The notes under the pieces were generated by a model, which made no database searches, was not told where the DNA came from, and saw only the letters and a program-made list of their open reading frames with translations. From positions 1 to 64,000 of the forward strand of contig JAGOSY010000007.1 of assembly GCA_018062085.1 (NCBI GenBank): a stretch of DNA of 64,000 nucleotides. Reading direction: 5' to 3'. Positions within the stretch are counted from its first letter, which is position 1; every line of letters begins with the position of its first letter. This document shows positions 9,930-19,680 of the stretch, piece after piece. The translations under genes and the position numbers were made by a program. This DNA comes from a bacterium (GTDB taxonomy: Bacteria; Cyanobacteriota; Vampirovibrionia; Obscuribacterales; Obscuribacteraceae).

Positions 9930-11615
9930 CTAGAGATAGCGAAACAGCAGAAGGCTGTGAATCTGTGGTGAATTTGGGCCTGAGCGTACCAGCTGGAAGC
10001 TCACTTGTGAAACCGGATAAACATAGTTTTTGGCTACCAGGGCAGATAGTTGGGAGCCTTGTTGGGGCTTTAGTCCTGGCTCTTCTAGTATAAAAGCCGG
10101 TTCGCCAAATTTGCCTTTCATTGAGGGCAATTCATCATTAATAGCGACACCCAGTCCGGCTGGTACGTAACTTTGGTTGAAAATGCGGAAGGCTTCGGTG
10201 CGTCCGTTACGCAAATAGACCTGGAGTATAGGATTCTGTTGCTGGTCTAAGAGGGTCCAGACTTTCCATCCTGAAATAAACGAGCGACTTAGATTGCCTC
10301 GATTTTTAAAAAATTTAGCGGTATCTGCTTCGGTTGCTCCTAGCGGTAGACCGTTTATGCCGTGCACCGTGCTTGGTGGCAAGAAGGCTATCTGCAATGC
10401 CGACCCATCTTGCTGGGCTTCTAATGTTACTTCGTTGTCCGAGACAATTGAAAGCGGAGCGCTGCTTTGTAATTTGGCGCTCTTGAGCTTTTGCTTGTAG
10501 TTGGCCTTGCCTTCGCTGAGCTGATCTAGCGAAGCTCCACTTGGGCTGGCCGGGCTTGTATCTTTTGCGCTTTCTTTCGGGCTGTCTTTGGGTGTCTCTT
10601 TCAAATGCTCGCGCACATACTTGAAAAGACCAGGTTGCTCGGTGGGACGAATGATGCCATTGGCAGTCTCTTCGGCTCTTAGCGGGCTCTTCCTTCTGCT
10701 TGCAATAGGCGCCTCATCCATTATATTTATGCCGCGTTCTAAGCTTCTGCTATTAGCTACCCCTGCTTGGGCCGCAGCGGTGTTAGATGCTTTGCCGAAC
10801 TCACGAATGTAAGTTTTTTCAGATATGCTTGGTTGCGCTGCCGCGCTAGTGCTCGATGGACCGGCAAATACCTTAACCGATGAATCGTCGCGACTTCTCA
10901 AACTGTTGGATGAATCGGCTTCGCTCTTTCTCTCGGGTTCGCTCTTGCTGCTCTCTGCCTGAGGAACTGCCCCGCCTAGCCCAGCTGCTGAGCCTCTCTC
11001 GTCTCGCTTTTCGTCGCGTTTTTCTTCACGAGCTTCAGCTTTGTAGAATGATTTTTTCTGCGGTGCCATGGCGATGGTGACACCTTGTATCGGTATAAAT
11101 TTGTCGCCTGCAGTTTTGCGACTAACTGCTCTTGGTCTAATTGCCAGGGCTGGATCTGTATATTGATTGTTTATGGAATTGCCAAACTGGTTGTTGCGAC
11201 TTTGAAAATTAGTTGCCGCATTGTTTTGAACGGCAGCCAGCAGTTGCGATTGACTGTCGCGGTCATAGCCTGACTTGTTTTTGCTTGCAGCCAATAAGCG
11301 ATTGTCGTTCTTAAAGGCCAGCTGAGGCTCATTGCCGAGTCTGGCAAAAATGCCCACCAGTAATTTGACTCCAGATTCGGCCCGAGAGAATTCTCCTAAT
11401 GGCGAACTTGACCAGCTTGATGAACTCGATAAATTTGATTGCGATATTTCGCTGGTTTTTGCTGTTGATTTGATTGATTTTGAAATATTGTCTTTGCATT
11501 GCCCTGGTGCTACCAATGTAGTCAGATATATGGCCGCACACGCAAGTGAAACCGTCAGAGCTAGTCTGGGATTACTGGGTTTATTTGTTTCTCGATTGCG
11601 CATGGCTTTCATCAT
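9930..11615 (-). CDS. Large exported protein of a two-component operon, unknown function
   Basis: 561 residues. After a basic N-terminus, a hydrophobic stretch (LALTVSLACAAIYLTTLVAP, about 18-37) acts as signal peptide or anchor. Residues ~40-380 are Ser/Lys/Arg/Glu-rich and look disordered. The last ~175 residues look like a folded domain with many beta strands; I do not recognise it. The start codon lies 3 bases after the response-regulator stop, so it is the third gene of the kinase-regulator operon and probably its output or part of the sensing path. Name and function unknown. Confidence 0.75.
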   Translation of the reverse strand: MMKAMRNRETNKPSNPRLALTVSLACAAIYLTTLVAPGQCKDNISKSIKSTAKTSEISQSNLSSSSSWSSSPLGEFSRAESGVKLLVGIFARLGNEPQLAFKNDNRLLAASKNKSGYDRDSQSQLLAAVQNNAATNFQSRNNQFGNSINNQYTDPALAIRPRAVSRKTAGDKFIPIQGVTIAMAPQKKSFYKAEAREEKRDEKRDERGSAAGLGGAVPQAESSKSEPERKSEADSSNSLRSRDDSSVKVFAGPSSTSAAAQPSISEKTYIREFGKASNTAAAQAGVANSRSLERGINIMDEAPIASRRKSPLRAEETANGIIRPTEQPGLFKYVREHLKETPKDSPKESAKDTSPASPSGASLDQLSEGKANYKQKLKSAKLQSSAPLSIVSDNEVTLEAQQDGSALQIAFLPPSTVHGINGLPLGATEADTAKFFKNRGNLSRSFISGWKVWTLLDQQQNPILQVYLRNGRTEAFRIFNQSYVPAGLGVAINDELPSMKGKFGEPAFILEEPGLKPQQGSQLSALVAKNYVYPVSQVSFQLVRSGPNSPQIHSLLLFRYL

Positions 11616-11618
11616 CTA

Positions 11619-12335
11619 TTAGGTTGGTGCGCCTTCTGATAGCTTAGCTTCCCAATCGTCGAGCTCTGATTGATTGATCAAGCCTCGGCGATTGGAGAGA
11701 TAAACAGCACGGCAGCGCTGATTGAACTCGGTTTCATGTCCCTCGCTGCGTCCGGGGATACCGAGCTTGGCGTAGAGCGATTTTAGTCTTGATTGTACGG
11801 CTTTCTCTGTCAAGTAGAGCTTTCTGGCAATGGCGTGGTCTGTCATTCCTAGGGCAATGCAAATGAGAGCCTCGTATTCAGCTGGTGTTAGAGAGGTGGC
11901 CCGGTTTTGTGTGCGTTGAATGACCCTGGCGATACCTGGATGTACCCAACAATCGCCAGAGAGAACAGCCTTGGCCGCTTCTACTACTTGCTCGTCAGAA
12001 GCACTTTTTAAGACATAGCCGAAAGCACCGTTAGGTGGCACCACTTTCCAGAGCTGACGAACATAGACTTCATCAGAAAAGTTAGAGAGAATAATTACGC
12101 CGGTTTCGGGTAGTTGTTTGAGAATTTGTTCGGCCGCTTTGATGCCTGAAAGTTGTGGCATCTTGATGTCGAGAAATACTAACTGTGGTTTGTATTTTTG
12201 ACTCAGTTCTACAGCTTCAAGACCGTCGTGGCCTTCATAGATTGCCCCGGCATATGGTGCTCCGAGATGTTGCGTGAGCAAATTCTTGAGCCAAATTCTG
12301 TCGCGTTCTTCATCATCAACAATCAATATACTCAT
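11619..12335 (-). CDS. NarL/LuxR-type response regulator
   Basis: 238 residues from the ATG at 12335, which sits one base after the kinase stop and gives a classic receiver start (MSILIVDDEE); a longer frame to 12401 exists but would overlap the kinase. The receiver domain has the acidic pair Asp7-Asp8, the phospho-acceptor Asp56 (LVFLDIKMP) and a conserved Lys (VLKSA). The C-terminus is a LuxR-type helix-turn-helix (LTPAEYEALICIALGMTDHA...). It is a DNA-binding regulator, almost certainly phosphorylated by the kinase encoded directly upstream. Possible targets are its own operon and the divergent VIT/VWA gene, whose upstream region has 16-bp repeats. Confidence 0.93.
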   Translation of the reverse strand: MSILIVDDEERDRIWLKNLLTQHLGAPYAGAIYEGHDGLEAVELSQKYKPQLVFLDIKMPQLSGIKAAEQILKQLPETGVIILSNFSDEVYVRQLWKVVPPNGAFGYVLKSASDEQVVEAAKAVLSGDCWVHPGIARVIQRTQNRATSLTPAEYEALICIALGMTDHAIARKLYLTEKAVQSRLKSLYAKLGIPGRSEGHETEFNQRCRAVYLSNRRGLINQSELDDWEAKLSEGAPT

Positions 12336-12336
12336 A

Positions 12337-14304
12337 TTAGGTACTATTTTTATCCTCTTTTGAAATTGGAATGGACAAACTGACCTGGGTGCCTGTGTCA
12401 AAACTCTCGGGCTTTTTCCATTCTACTTGGGCGCCGATGAGCTGTGCTCGTTGTCTGATATTGACGAGACCATGGGCATCTTTGCGGATGCTGCTGAAGT
12501 CTATGCCTTTGCCGTTGTCAGTAATTGTGATGCGGAGATTGTCCCCCTCTGCGCCGATAGTGAGTTTAACTAGATTGGCGTGGGCATGCTTTTGCACGTT
12601 GTTTAATGATTCTTGGACAATGCGGTAGAGCTGTAAGCGCGTAAATTTATTAAAGCCATAGTCGTCTTCTGTGTCACCATCGACAAAATCTACATGAATT
12701 AGTTTTTCTCTTGCGAGAATTGCAAGTAAGTTTTCTAGTGCTGGCTTGAATCCCATGGTTTCGAGCACAGAAGGGTGTAGGTCGTTTATTACCCGGCGCA
12801 TCTCTGAAATAGCACCATCAAGTTTTTCTCTCATTTCAACAGGGACTGAACTTTCAGACATTTCTGGCGCATGTGCCAGTCGATCAGCCATTCTGGCTAC
12901 GGCTGAAAGGGCTGGTAGAGTTTCATCGTGCAAATCTTCAGCGATGCGCTGGCGCTCCTCTTCTGCGCGAACTTGCATATTCTCCCGAGCCAGTGCTAGC
13001 TCCTTGTTGCGTAGACGTAAGTCGGTATCAAGGTAAATTAAGGTACCAAAGATATAAGTGAGCATTAGCACTGCCAGTAGTGGCAATACTGGAAATTGCA
13101 AGTTGAACCACTGGAAAGCAATTTGTGTCATCAGCATGAGCACCATTGCCGTGCAGAGGAACGCTGCTGTGCGCCTTCCCATTGGCAGAACTGAGGCCAC
13201 TGTGCCCAACGCTGCTCCGAGCAATAGCAAAATATGGTGCAGTATTGAACGAGGAAACGATACGATCGCTTCATTGTTATGCAGCGTGCTGATTGCTTCT
13301 GCTTGAATAAGGACGTTTGGGGCCTTAGCCTGTAAAGGTGTTCGTACTGGCGGCGTGTTGTCTACTTTTTGACTGAAATTGGTGCCAATCATAACTACTT
13401 TTCCAGTAAATACGCTGGGGTCAATGGCATCGCGAATAATTTGAGAGACTTTGTAAGTAGGATATTTTGTGCCTGAGAACTTGATATAGATTGGAAGCTC
13501 TTCTTTGCTAAACGAAGAAATCTGTGCTTTGGACGGACCTACTCCTACCCTTGACGACATCAGGGGTGCCAATACTTCTGGTAGTGATTCGAAAGCTTCA
13601 CCAGAGGCGGACAGGCCGCGGGTATATTCGGCTAGGCCTTGGGGCAGTATATCTAAGGCTGGCGACATTTCAGTCGAGCGGTCTGAAGGCATGAAAATAT
13701 TGGCTGAAATAGGCATGCGGCAAACCAAACCGCTAGACTCTTTAATAAGATGATCGTAGGCACAAGTTAATACACTCTTGCGAAGTTCACTTGCCGGAAA
13801 ATCATTGGGATTGTCTAGATTGCCCGAAAGAGCAAGAACAATGTTGTTGCGATTTTGCTTTAGGGCCTTTACCAGAGAGGGGTCAGCTTTGCCGCTCAAA
13901 TCTATATCTAGCACTACCAGTAGTGGGTTGCCCGATTCAACTATCGGAATAAGCTTGGCCAATACGGCCTGCACAGGCTGTGGACCCCCTTCGATGGCTT
14001 CGCCTTCGAGATCGAATTGGTCGTCATCATCATAAGTAATGATGGCTATGTCTTGTGCCCTAGTTTCAGAGTCGGCTGCCCCGCCCAAAGCTGGCGCCAC
14101 TAATTTCAGGGTGCGAGCAAGCTCGTAACCTGTTTTGTAGCGCCATTCAAGTAGGTTCATTTCCATTGTGTCGAGCACAGGAGACTCCGCTAGTAGGATG
14201 GTTGCAAGGCCACCGGCCGCAGCGCCCCATGTCAGGCGCTGAAAGAGCAAGCCATCTCTGCGCAGTGCTGATGGTCCCGGAGCTCTAATTAGGCGAAGCC
14301 GCAT
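12337..14304 (-). CDS. CHASE2-domain sensor histidine kinase (HisKA_3 type)
   Basis: 655 residues. A membrane segment near 24-41 is followed by an extracytoplasmic CHASE2-like sensor domain (~45-345), then three hydrophobic segments (~350-430), a short coiled coil, and the dimerisation/phospho-acceptor helix with His459 (RIAEDLHDETLPALS). The ATPase domain follows (QESLNNVQKHAHAN as N-box, DNGKGIDF as G1-box). CHASE2 is a known extracellular sensory domain; its ligand is unknown. It is first in a three-gene operon with the regulator and an exported protein, with gaps of 1 and 3 bases. Confidence 0.93.
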   Translation of the reverse strand: MRLRLIRAPGPSALRRDGLLFQRLTWGAAAGGLATILLAESPVLDTMEMNLLEWRYKTGYELARTLKLVAPALGGAADSETRAQDIAIITYDDDDQFDLEGEAIEGGPQPVQAVLAKLIPIVESGNPLLVVLDIDLSGKADPSLVKALKQNRNNIVLALSGNLDNPNDFPASELRKSVLTCAYDHLIKESSGLVCRMPISANIFMPSDRSTEMSPALDILPQGLAEYTRGLSASGEAFESLPEVLAPLMSSRVGVGPSKAQISSFSKEELPIYIKFSGTKYPTYKVSQIIRDAIDPSVFTGKVVMIGTNFSQKVDNTPPVRTPLQAKAPNVLIQAEAISTLHNNEAIVSFPRSILHHILLLLGAALGTVASVLPMGRRTAAFLCTAMVLMLMTQIAFQWFNLQFPVLPLLAVLMLTYIFGTLIYLDTDLRLRNKELALARENMQVRAEEERQRIAEDLHDETLPALSAVARMADRLAHAPEMSESSVPVEMREKLDGAISEMRRVINDLHPSVLETMGFKPALENLLAILAREKLIHVDFVDGDTEDDYGFNKFTRLQLYRIVQESLNNVQKHAHANLVKLTIGAEGDNLRITITDNGKGIDFSSIRKDAHGLVNIRQRAQLIGAQVEWKKPESFDTGTQVSLSIPISKEDKNST

Positions 14305-14526
14305 TGCTTTCCTCGAAACAAAACTAGTACTTTTAGATTTGCTTCAAGAGTAGTCTAGCCTGACTGGCTTGGCAAATATCTAGGAAAAAGCCTGAGCTTA
14401 GGGGGGTACTTTCGAGCCACAGTATTTACCCTGGGTCTACTGATGGCTATACCCCAGGTGAGGATGGTGGCTTGCCCGGCCGAAATTTGTCTGGCCAAAG
14501 GCTACATTTGGTTTAGGCCAGGAAAT
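14305..14526. other. Intergenic region between divergent kinase operon and VIT/VWA gene
   Basis: Together with the repeats that follow, this makes about 305 bases without a gene. It must hold promoters for both directions. An imperfect inverted repeat, CCTGGG (14430-14435) and CCCAGG (14453-14458), could be an operator or weak hairpin. I see no open frame with a ribosome site and no RNA gene. Confidence 0.4.
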
Positions 14527-14574
14527 CATATTTGGTTGGAGTCATATTTAGTTGATTCCATATTTAGGTAGACC
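14527..14574 (+). promoter_or_regulatory. Three 16-bp direct repeats upstream of the VIT/VWA gene
   Basis: Three copies with consensus CATATTTrGkTkG begin at 14527, 14543 and 14559, an exact 16-base spacing. They end 35 bases before the start codon at 14610. Phased direct repeats of this kind are typical of regulator binding sites. The response regulator of the divergent operon is a natural candidate, but nothing shows binding. Confidence 0.45.
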
Positions 14575-14609
14575 AAAAACTTAGCGGCCTTGTATAGCGA
14601 GAAAATTCT

Positions 14610-17291
14610 ATGAGTCTGAAATTTGCAGCTATTCTTAGCCTGTCTGCTTCCTTGTTGCTTGCTCCGCAGGCCGATGCAGCCGGTTTCTTGATTGCTGACC
14701 CGGCATTTCATCCCGGTTTTAACCCGGCAGCATCTATGCCAATAGGTCGGACCGTAAGCCCAGGTGGGGTGACGCCCCTAATACGCCCAGGTACTAGACC
14801 CGGCACAAGACCAGTAATTGGGCCTGGCGGGGGCCGGATTGTGCCAATTTTTGATCCTGGACCTACTCCTACACCTACTCCTAATCCGCCGACTGTATTA
14901 AGAGGGGGAGTTTCTCATGGCCTGCGCATGCAATCGCAGGATATCAAGGTCGATATTACTGACCAAGTGGCAAAAACATACATTACTCAGACTTTTATCA
15001 ATGAAACTGATCAGAATTTAGCTGGCACCTATCTCTTTCCTTTGCCAGAAGACACAACGTTTTCTAGTTTTTCTCTTCATATAGATGGCAAGCCTGTGGA
15101 AGGTAAGATTTTGGCCGCTGAAGAAGCTCGCCAGCAGTATGAAGCGATTGTCAGGCAAATGGTTGACCCTGGCTTGCTTGAATATGCTGACTATAAGACC
15201 GTTCGCGCTCGAATTTTCCCTATTCCAGCCCATGGCACAAAAAAGGTTGAGTTGGAATATACACAATTATTGAAAGCCGAAAGTGGCTTAATCAAGTATC
15301 GCTTTCCTCTTAAAAGTGATAGCGAGGCTGCTGGATTGATAGATGATACAAAGATCACGGTGCGTATGAGCGGCAAAGTCAAGGCTGGCGACAGTAAAGA
15401 AAGTAGAGAAAGCCTTAGAACAATCTGGTCGCCGTCCCACACCGTGGCGGTAGATCGCCTGGAGAGTAGCAAGGCTAAAATCAGTTATTCTGCCAAAGAT
15501 TCTGTGCCTGACAAAGACTTTCTCCTCTATTACAGCGTCTCTGATAAAGACATGGCCGCCAGCGTGTTGACCCACAAGCTAGAAGGCGAAGATGGATATT
15601 TTCTTTTGACTTTGTCTCCACCGCTCAAATCTAACCAAATTGTTGGCAAGGACATTGTGCTGGTGGCTGATACATCGGGCTCTATGCAGGGCGAAAAGAT
15701 GGAGCAGTGCAAGAAAGCCCTGAAGTATGTAGTTAATTCGCTGTCTCCAGCCGATCGCTTTGGTTTGGTTAACTTCAGCACCGATGCTGAGTCATTCAGA
15801 AGTTCGCTTGCGGCTGCTACACCGGAGAATAAAAAGGCCGCAGTGGCCTTTATTGATGATCTTGAAGCCCGTGGTGGTACCAATATTGGTGACGCCTTGC
15901 ATACCGGCATTAGCTTGCTCAAAGAAGAAACTACTCGACCTGCCTATCTTGTGATGATGACTGATGGTGAACCGACTGTAGGTGAGACTGCCACAGCTAA
16001 CATTTTGAAGTTAGCAGCCAATAAGAAAGACATTCGACTTTTCGATTTTGGCGTAGGCTATGACGTCAATACCCGGCTGCTCAACAAGTTGTCTGAATCA
16101 CATCATGGTACTTCGCAGTATCTAGAACCGGGCGAGAATTTGGAGACCGCTTTGTCTTCGTTCTACGATAAAATCAAATCTCCCGTGCTTTCAGACGTCA
16201 ATATTGCCTATAACGGTATTACTGTTAAGGACACCTATCCGCGCCAAGTCAAAGATGTCTTCGCTGGCTCTCAGGTTCTACTACTGGGTCGATATAAAGG
16301 TTCTGGTCAGGCCAATGTTGTGGTCAGTGGCAAAATAAATGGTGTGGCCAAAGCATTCAGTTTCCCCCTTGGTTTTGAAGCTAGTCAAACTGGTCATAGC
16401 TTCTTACCTAAGCTCTGGGCCATGCGCAGAATTGCTTACTTGACTGAAGTCGCTCAAGAAAACGGCAATACCAAAGAAGTTGTTGATGAAATCGTTGCCT
16501 TGTCGAAGAAGCATGGAATCATCTCAGCCTTTACTTCATTTTTGGCTACGGACCCCAACGAAAATCATCGTCTTGCTAATAATATTCCTCCTGGTCGGCC
16601 GATGCCAATGGCAGTGCCAATGGCCGAAAGCGGGCGCGGATTTTCTAACTTAGTTGGTGGTGCTGGCGGATCTGGCATGATGAGAAAAGAGAGCGGTAGG
16701 CGCCTCTCGATAGCTGATGATAGGTCCAGAGTTTCTCGCTCTGCTTCAATGCAAGAAGCTCCTGCGGCGCCATCAATGCTATCTTCAGCTTCCTTCTTTA
16801 GGTCGGGTGGCAATACTAGTTTCGTTGGCAATTTAAAAGGCAAGTTCGATGGTAATCTCAATGGCAGTTCTGGCGCCGCCCAAGCCAAAGCTGGCGATAA
16901 AGATCGTCGCAGTGCGTGGGATCGTGAAGGAATAGACGAGACCCGTGATTCACTCAGTGCAAAAATCGCGGCTGCACCAGTTTCTGGTCGGCAAGCTGTG
17001 GAACGCGAGAAGAAGATGGCGGCAATGAAGAGTTTGTCGTTTGATCAAAAGAATAATGAGTTTGGAGTAAAAACAGTTGAAGAGAAAACCTTCTATCTTA
17101 GAAACGGGTACTGGACTGATAGTGAATACAAGAATGAGAAAGTAGATGAGGTGCAATTCGGCAGTGAGCGCTATTTCGCCTTAACTCGCACATTGCCTAA
17201 CATGACTCGCTATCTTGCTCTTGGTAAACAGGTGATAGTAGTGATTAAAGGGCATGCCTACAAAATTGTGGCAGCTAAAGCCTTGAAATAA
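14610..17291 (+). CDS. Exported VIT- and VWA-domain protein (inter-alpha-trypsin-inhibitor-like)
   Basis: 893 residues. Signal peptide 1-23 (ending ADAAG) is followed by a Pro/Gly/Thr-rich linker, a VIT domain (~105-235, with ETDQNLAGTYLFPLPE), and a von Willebrand A domain (~348-520) whose metal-ion site is DTSGSM starting at Asp354. The C-terminal ~330 residues contain a low-complexity Gly/Ser/Arg stretch and a small end domain (~800-893). VIT-VWA proteins of bacteria are envelope or secreted proteins thought to mediate adhesion or protein contacts; the exact role is unknown. It is transcribed away from the CHASE2 operon and followed by a hairpin terminator. Confidence 0.9.
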   Translation: MSLKFAAILSLSASLLLAPQADAAGFLIADPAFHPGFNPAASMPIGRTVSPGGVTPLIRPGTRPGTRPVIGPGGGRIVPIFDPGPTPTPTPNPPTVLRGGVSHGLRMQSQDIKVDITDQVAKTYITQTFINETDQNLAGTYLFPLPEDTTFSSFSLHIDGKPVEGKILAAEEARQQYEAIVRQMVDPGLLEYADYKTVRARIFPIPAHGTKKVELEYTQLLKAESGLIKYRFPLKSDSEAAGLIDDTKITVRMSGKVKAGDSKESRESLRTIWSPSHTVAVDRLESSKAKISYSAKDSVPDKDFLLYYSVSDKDMAASVLTHKLEGEDGYFLLTLSPPLKSNQIVGKDIVLVADTSGSMQGEKMEQCKKALKYVVNSLSPADRFGLVNFSTDAESFRSSLAAATPENKKAAVAFIDDLEARGGTNIGDALHTGISLLKEETTRPAYLVMMTDGEPTVGETATANILKLAANKKDIRLFDFGVGYDVNTRLLNKLSESHHGTSQYLEPGENLETALSSFYDKIKSPVLSDVNIAYNGITVKDTYPRQVKDVFAGSQVLLLGRYKGSGQANVVVSGKINGVAKAFSFPLGFEASQTGHSFLPKLWAMRRIAYLTEVAQENGNTKEVVDEIVALSKKHGIISAFTSFLATDPNENHRLANNIPPGRPMPMAVPMAESGRGFSNLVGGAGGSGMMRKESGRRLSIADDRSRVSRSASMQEAPAAPSMLSSASFFRSGGNTSFVGNLKGKFDGNLNGSSGAAQAKAGDKDRRSAWDREGIDETRDSLSAKIAAAPVSGRQAVEREKKMAAMKSLSFDQKNNEFGVKTVEEKTFYLRNGYWTDSEYKNEKVDEVQFGSERYFALTRTLPNMTRYLALGKQVIVVIKGHAYKIVAAKALK

Positions 17292-17306
17292 GCGCCGCCA
17301 AATCAT

Positions 17307-17346
17307 AAGAAAGGGGGCACGGAACCAAATTCCTGCTCCCTTTCTT
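17307..17346 (+). terminator. Hairpin after the VIT/VWA gene
   Basis: Arms AAGAAAGGGGGCA (17307-17319) and TGCTCCCTTTCTT (17334-17346) pair with one mismatch around a 14-base loop, 15 bases past the stop codon. There is no T-run after it, so it may be Rho-assisted or an mRNA-stabilising hairpin. Confidence 0.6.
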
Positions 17347-17642
17347 GTGAGAAGAAAAGAGAGTTGCTATCGGGAAATGTAAGATCTTGGATAAGAACGG
17401 GTTAATCGACATTGGCTAGATTAGTTATTGTTGATTTGAATGTCCGTTTATGAATATCTGAAAACCCTTTATTGTTCAGGCTTTGACCGTCGAAAGTTAA
17501 ACTCTGGCCGGTTCTTAGGCGTATGTAAAAGTTCTCCTCGAAAATCACTGAAAATATTATGCGCTAGTGTTGTAATGGGTTGCTATGATTTACCCAGAAC
17601 AGCCCATTGCACGGGGAATTCGAGACTACAAGTCTTAAACAA
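17347..17642 (+). other. Leader region upstream of dxs
   Basis: About 300 bases without a convincing gene. An inverted repeat AATGGG (17574-17579) / CCCATT (17603-17608) lies 35 bases before the dxs ATG and could form a leader hairpin. A TATGAT hexamer at 17584-17589 could be a -10 element, but I see no good -35. No known riboswitch is recognised. Confidence 0.3.
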
Positions 17643-19610
17643 ATGTATACGCTAGCAAAGCCGACTACTACTTTCCTTGACGCACTTGTCACTCCTTCTG
17701 AGCTGAAGAAGCTAACTAGTGAAGAGCTTAATAGTCTTGCTTGTGAAATCAGGCAAGAAATAATCACTGGTTTGGCCAAGACCGGCGGTCACTTAGCATC
17801 AAATTTGGGCGTGGTTGAAATTACCATCGCCATGCACAAAGTCTTTAATTCTCCCGAAGATCTTTTTCTCTGGGACGTAGGACACCAGGCTTATGTGCAT
17901 AAAATGCTTACTGGTAGGCGTGATCGGTTCGATACTTTGCGTCAGTTCAAAGGCCTCAGTGGCTTTATCAATCCTTTAGAGAGCGAGCACGATGCCTTCG
18001 TCGCCGGTCATAGCTCTACTTCGATCTCATTGGCTGTGGGCATGGCCTTGGCTAAGTCGCATCTGAAGCAGAATGGCAAAGTCGTTGCTGTCATTGGTGA
18101 TGGCGGTTTGACTGGGGGAATGGCACTTGAGGCTATTAATCATCTTGGTCATATTCAAAAAGATGTGATCATCATTCTCAATGACAATGAAATGTCGATT
18201 TCAGAGAATGTCGGCGGTCTGACCAAGTACATGAAGCGCATCAAAGAGACGTTCTTCTACAAAGACATTAAAAAGCAGATTGATTTCATTGAGAATAAGC
18301 TTGATCAAGCTAAACTCAATCCTGCCGTTTGGGAACTAATTGAAATGGTGAAAAAGCAAGCGAAAGAGCGCTTTGACACCCCGGGAATCGTGTTCGAAAA
18401 GCTTGGAATCAACTATTCTGGTCCTGTCGACGGTCATGATATTTCGGCTGTAATTAACGCACTCACCAACGCTAAATCGAAATCAACACCGCAAATTATT
18501 CACTTCATTACTCAAAAGGGCAAGGGCTATGCTCCTGCTGAGGCTGATTCTATAAAATATCACGGTGTTCCAGCATTCTCTCTTGAGCCTGCTCTACCAG
18601 AATGCGTCGAGCCACTTACTGCTGTGGCAAGACCAAAATCTAAAACATACTCTGATATTTTCACCCAGGCATTGATTGATGTTGCCGCCATTGAGCCCAA
18701 CTTGGTGGCTATTACTCCTGCTACTGCTGAGGGCAGCGGTATTGTCAAATTTGGCAAAGTTTACCCTGATCGGTTCTTTGATGTTGCCATATGCGAGCAG
18801 CATGCTGTCACCATGGCTGGTGGCATGGCCAAGGCCGGCCTTAAGCCGGTGGTCTCCGTTTATTCAACTTTCTTGCAGCGAGCAATGGATCAAGTTGTCC
18901 ATGACGTGGCGATAATGAACTTGCCGGTATTGTTTGGTATTGATCGTGGTGGCTTAGTTGAAGATGGCGAAACGCATCAAGGTGTTTTCGATATCGCTTG
19001 GCTTCGCACTGTACCGAACTTCCGAGTTTGGGCGCCAAAGGATGCTCTTGAATTGCGCAATATGGTTTACACAGCCGTTAAGCAAGCTTCTGGGCCGGTT
19101 GCCATTCGCTTCCCTCGTGAAAAAGCAATTGATGCTGTTCTATTAGAGGGAGACGGTCAGCCGTTTTCGGAGATAGACCCAGCTACATGGGAGGTTGTTG
19201 TTGAAGGCAATAAAGCTGCCGGTCACTATGTGCTTGCTTCTGGCGCAATGGTCGAAACTGCCAAGCAAGCACTAGCTGTGCTTTCTGAAGCTGGTATTCA
19301 ACCGACGTTGATCAATGCACGCAGCATCAAACCACTTGATGAAAAGTTGCTGGCTTCACTATTGAGTCAGCCTGTTGCCAGGATAGTTACTGTGGAAGAA
19401 GGTGTGCTTACTGGTGGGTTTGGCTCTGCCGTGCTGGAGTATGGGGCGAAGCTGCGATTCAGCAAGCCTGGGGCAAAGTTAGCCGAAGTTGCTTGTATCG
19501 CTCTGCCGGACCAATTTGTTGAGCATGGTGCTCGTCCAATATTGTTAGATCAAGTTGGGTTGTCTGTGGCGAAAATCACTCAAACAATGACAGAATTCTT
19601 CAATGCTTAA
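17643..19610 (+). CDS. dxs: 1-deoxy-D-xylulose-5-phosphate synthase
   Basis: Thiamine-diphosphate enzyme joining pyruvate and glyceraldehyde 3-phosphate, the first step of the MEP isoprenoid pathway. 655 residues from the ATG at 17643; an in-frame TTG at 17607 would add 12 residues that do not look like the family. Visible motifs: GHQAYVHKMLTGRRD (cofactor-proximal His), GDGGLTGGMALEA (ThDP/Mg-binding), and CEQHAVTMAGGMA in the pyrimidine-binding domain. The N-terminal PSELKKLTSEELNSLACEIR matches the family start. There is no strong ribosome site at either start. It converges on recR. Confidence 0.95.
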   Translation: MYTLAKPTTTFLDALVTPSELKKLTSEELNSLACEIRQEIITGLAKTGGHLASNLGVVEITIAMHKVFNSPEDLFLWDVGHQAYVHKMLTGRRDRFDTLRQFKGLSGFINPLESEHDAFVAGHSSTSISLAVGMALAKSHLKQNGKVVAVIGDGGLTGGMALEAINHLGHIQKDVIIILNDNEMSISENVGGLTKYMKRIKETFFYKDIKKQIDFIENKLDQAKLNPAVWELIEMVKKQAKERFDTPGIVFEKLGINYSGPVDGHDISAVINALTNAKSKSTPQIIHFITQKGKGYAPAEADSIKYHGVPAFSLEPALPECVEPLTAVARPKSKTYSDIFTQALIDVAAIEPNLVAITPATAEGSGIVKFGKVYPDRFFDVAICEQHAVTMAGGMAKAGLKPVVSVYSTFLQRAMDQVVHDVAIMNLPVLFGIDRGGLVEDGETHQGVFDIAWLRTVPNFRVWAPKDALELRNMVYTAVKQASGPVAIRFPREKAIDAVLLEGDGQPFSEIDPATWEVVVEGNKAAGHYVLASGAMVETAKQALAVLSEAGIQPTLINARSIKPLDEKLLASLLSQPVARIVTVEEGVLTGGFGSAVLEYGAKLRFSKPGAKLAEVACIALPDQFVEHGARPILLDQVGLSVAKITQTMTEFFNA

Positions 19611-19680
19611 TTGCTTGTGTAGCTAGAGCTCCCGTCTTCGCAAATCGAGCACTGGCCTGTATCTTATAATCGACAAGATG

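Noticed and set aside
9872..10093. Rightward 73-codon frame
   Set aside because: Lies over the end of the exported-protein gene and its intergenic gap; no independent support.
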